DNA from: Alcaligenaceae bacterium
Lineage (GTDB): Bacteria; Pseudomonadota; Gammaproteobacteria; Burkholderiales; Burkholderiaceae_B
Reading direction: 5' to 3'
DNA length: 6,832 nucleotides
Assembly: GCA_012512545.1 (NCBI GenBank)
Contig: JAAZDZ010000522.1
Span: forward strand, 1 to 6,832
Both the position numbers and the translations under genes were made by a program. This document shows, in pieces, positions 5,436 to 6,832 of this stretch (the stretch's first letter is position 1; each line of letters begins with the position of its first letter). Below the pieces are notes generated by a model. The model saw nothing but the letters and a program-made list of their open reading frames with translations, did not search any database and was not told the origin of the DNA.

Positions 5436-6832
5436 ATGCGCGACACCCTGCCCGGCCTCAAGATATTCAAACCCGATCACAGCGAGCTCGTACACCGCGT
5501 CTACAGCCCGGTGGCGGGCCGCTACACCATGGCCTTTGGCCTGCTTGCGCCCTTTACTCTGCAAGCGCCCGGCCACCCCACACCTGCTGAGCCCGGCTCT
5601 ATCTGGGCACACGCTGCCGCCGTTCTTTCCAAAAACGATATCCTTGATGAAGGCTGGCCCAAACCGTTTGGCGAATTCCTGGCCGCCGGCCATTGCTACA
5701 TGCCTGCCGATCATGCCAGCCAGCCCGTATCCGCCCATATTTCCATTGGCCCGCTCAACAAACAACTGGCCGTGTTCGGCCGCCGCGCCGCCACCCTGGC
5801 GGGCGGCCCCTCTGCCCCGGAACCCTTCAAGCGCATCGCCATTTCACATGCCAACGCCTTTGGCGGCGAAGGGCATGACTGCAACCCCGCAGGCAAAGGT
5901 TTGCCCGATGGCAATGGCGCAATGGAATACCCCAACATCGAACTGCCAGGCCAGCTGATGATGTCGGCTTCCGCCAGGCCGCCTGTCGCCGGTTTCGGCC
6001 CCCTGCCCGCCGCCTGGCCGGAACGCGCCCGCCACCTGGGCAAACAGGATCAGCACTGGCGCGACACCCGCTGGCCGCATTTGCCAGAAGACTCAAGCAG
6101 CCGTTATTTCATGGCGGCCGCCCCCGACCAGCATCTGCCGGAAGGCTACTGGGCGGGCGGCGAACGCATCCAGGTGCAGAACATGCACCCCGACTTCCCC
6201 CTGCTGGAAGGCCAGGTCCCGCAAACCCGGCCCCGCTTCTTTGTGCATCAGTCCGACCCCGACGGCAACTCGCGCATACGCGAGCTGCGTGTGCATATAG
6301 ACACCCTGTGGCTGCTGCCCGAAAAACAGCTGGGCATCGCAATTTTCCGTAGCGGCATCCATGTTGAAGACCCCGACGGTCGCGATATCAACGCCTTTTA
6401 CGCTGCCTTTGAAAACCCGCAAGACACTCCTCTGCCTATCGAAGCCTATGCGCAAAGCTGCCTGAAGGCCATGGCGCCCCAGCTTTATCAAGATCTGCCC
6501 GACACCACATCGCCGGAATTCCTGGCATCCATACAAGAACTGGGCGGCGCCGGGCTGCTGGAAAAATTGCGGGAACAGCGCGATTATTTCCAGGCTTCCC
6601 TGCAAGAGGCCGACATGGACGAAACCCGGCTGATGGAACTGCTGCAGGCCAACCCGCATACCCGCCAATTTGCCCAATCGCTGCAGGAGCGCAACGCTAC
6701 AGTGGGCAGCTTCTTCAACGAAATCGAATACCTGCTCCAGGAGCTTCAGGATGACGACGCCTTGTCAGAACCTGCATTCGCAACCGCGGCACAGCCTTCG
6801 CCGAACGACGTTTTAACCCCCTACCCCCAACC
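5436..6832 (+). CDS. DUF2169-type T6SS adaptor/chaperone (3' end outside window)
   Basis: DUF2169 proteins are encoded in T6SS effector modules; one in Agrobacterium is reported to help load a PAAR-linked DNase effector onto VgrG. The frame is open to the right edge, giving at least 465 residues. Family features in order: GPLNKQLAVFG (105-115), PEPFKRI (128-134), AFGG (141-144), NPAGKG (150-155), AGFGPLPAAW (185-194), RYFMAAAPDQHLP (223-235), WAGGE (239-243) and the DTLWLLPEKQLGIAIFRSG segment (289-307). From about 340 on the protein becomes helical and charged. Some relatives continue into pentapeptide repeats; none is seen here before the edge. The start is fixed by an in-frame TGA at 5430-5432, just upstream. 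No Shine-Dalgarno site precedes it and the gap to the previous stop is 12 bases, so translation is probably coupled to the upstream gene. Confidence 0.9.
   Translation, partial: MRDTLPGLKIFKPDHSELVHRVYSPVAGRYTMAFGLLAPFTLQAPGHPTPAEPGSIWAHAAAVLSKNDILDEGWPKPFGEFLAAGHCYMPADHASQPVSAHISIGPLNKQLAVFGRRAATLAGGPSAPEPFKRIAISHANAFGGEGHDCNPAGKGLPDGNGAMEYPNIELPGQLMMSASARPPVAGFGPLPAAWPERARHLGKQDQHWRDTRWPHLPEDSSSRYFMAAAPDQHLPEGYWAGGERIQVQNMHPDFPLLEGQVPQTRPRFFVHQSDPDGNSRIRELRVHIDTLWLLPEKQLGIAIFRSGIHVEDPDGRDINAFYAAFENPQDTPLPIEAYAQSCLKAMAPQLYQDLPDTTSPEFLASIQELGGAGLLEKLREQRDYFQASLQEADMDETRLMELLQANPHTRQFAQSLQERNATVGSFFNEIEYLLQELQDDDALSEPAFATAAQPSPNDVLTPYPQ

Noticed and set aside
5401..5958. Plus-strand open frame of 185 codons overlapping the start of the DUF2169 gene
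   Set aside because: It is in another frame over a clear DUF2169 coding region and its product is low-complexity Ala/Pro/Ser/Thr, typical of an out-of-frame reading.

Overview
The window is a slice of a type VI secretion system (T6SS) locus. All five genes lie on the + strand and are packed tightly, so they probably form one transcription unit. In order they are: the 3' part of tssF (open at the left edge), tssG, vgrG (tssI), a gene I cannot assign to a named family, and the 5' part of a gene for a DUF2169-type T6SS adaptor (open at the right edge). No RNA gene, insertion sequence, CRISPR array, promoter or terminator is visible. The longest stretch without a gene is 53 bases.

The GC-rich coding sequence and the protein similarities suggest a proteobacterium, most plausibly a betaproteobacterium of the Burkholderiales/Alcaligenaceae type. 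That placement is from memory of the families and is weak.

Region by region: bases 1-2333 encode the baseplate wedge proteins TssF and TssG, whose reading frames overlap by 37 bases. Bases 2364-4010 encode a short VgrG that has the gp27-like base and the gp5-like OB fold but stops just where most VgrG proteins begin their long beta-helical needle. Bases 4056-5423 encode a 455-residue protein with beta-rich segments like a VgrG needle, two adjacent hydrophobic segments in the middle, and a charged, lysine/glutamate-rich tail. This gene is in the same reading frame as vgrG, separated by two stop codons (TAA, TGA) and with its own good Shine-Dalgarno site, and hand counts suggest a lower GC content than its neighbours. 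Bases 5436-6832 encode the DUF2169 protein, a family linked to loading effectors onto VgrG/PAAR spikes.

A working model: TssF and TssG build the wedge that surrounds the VgrG hub. The 4056-5423 protein is either a detached extension of the spike or cargo shaped to sit on it, and the DUF2169 protein helps mount it, or a further PAAR/effector encoded beyond the right edge. The split-spike/membrane-hairpin protein is the most interesting item. Its function is inferred only from composition and context.
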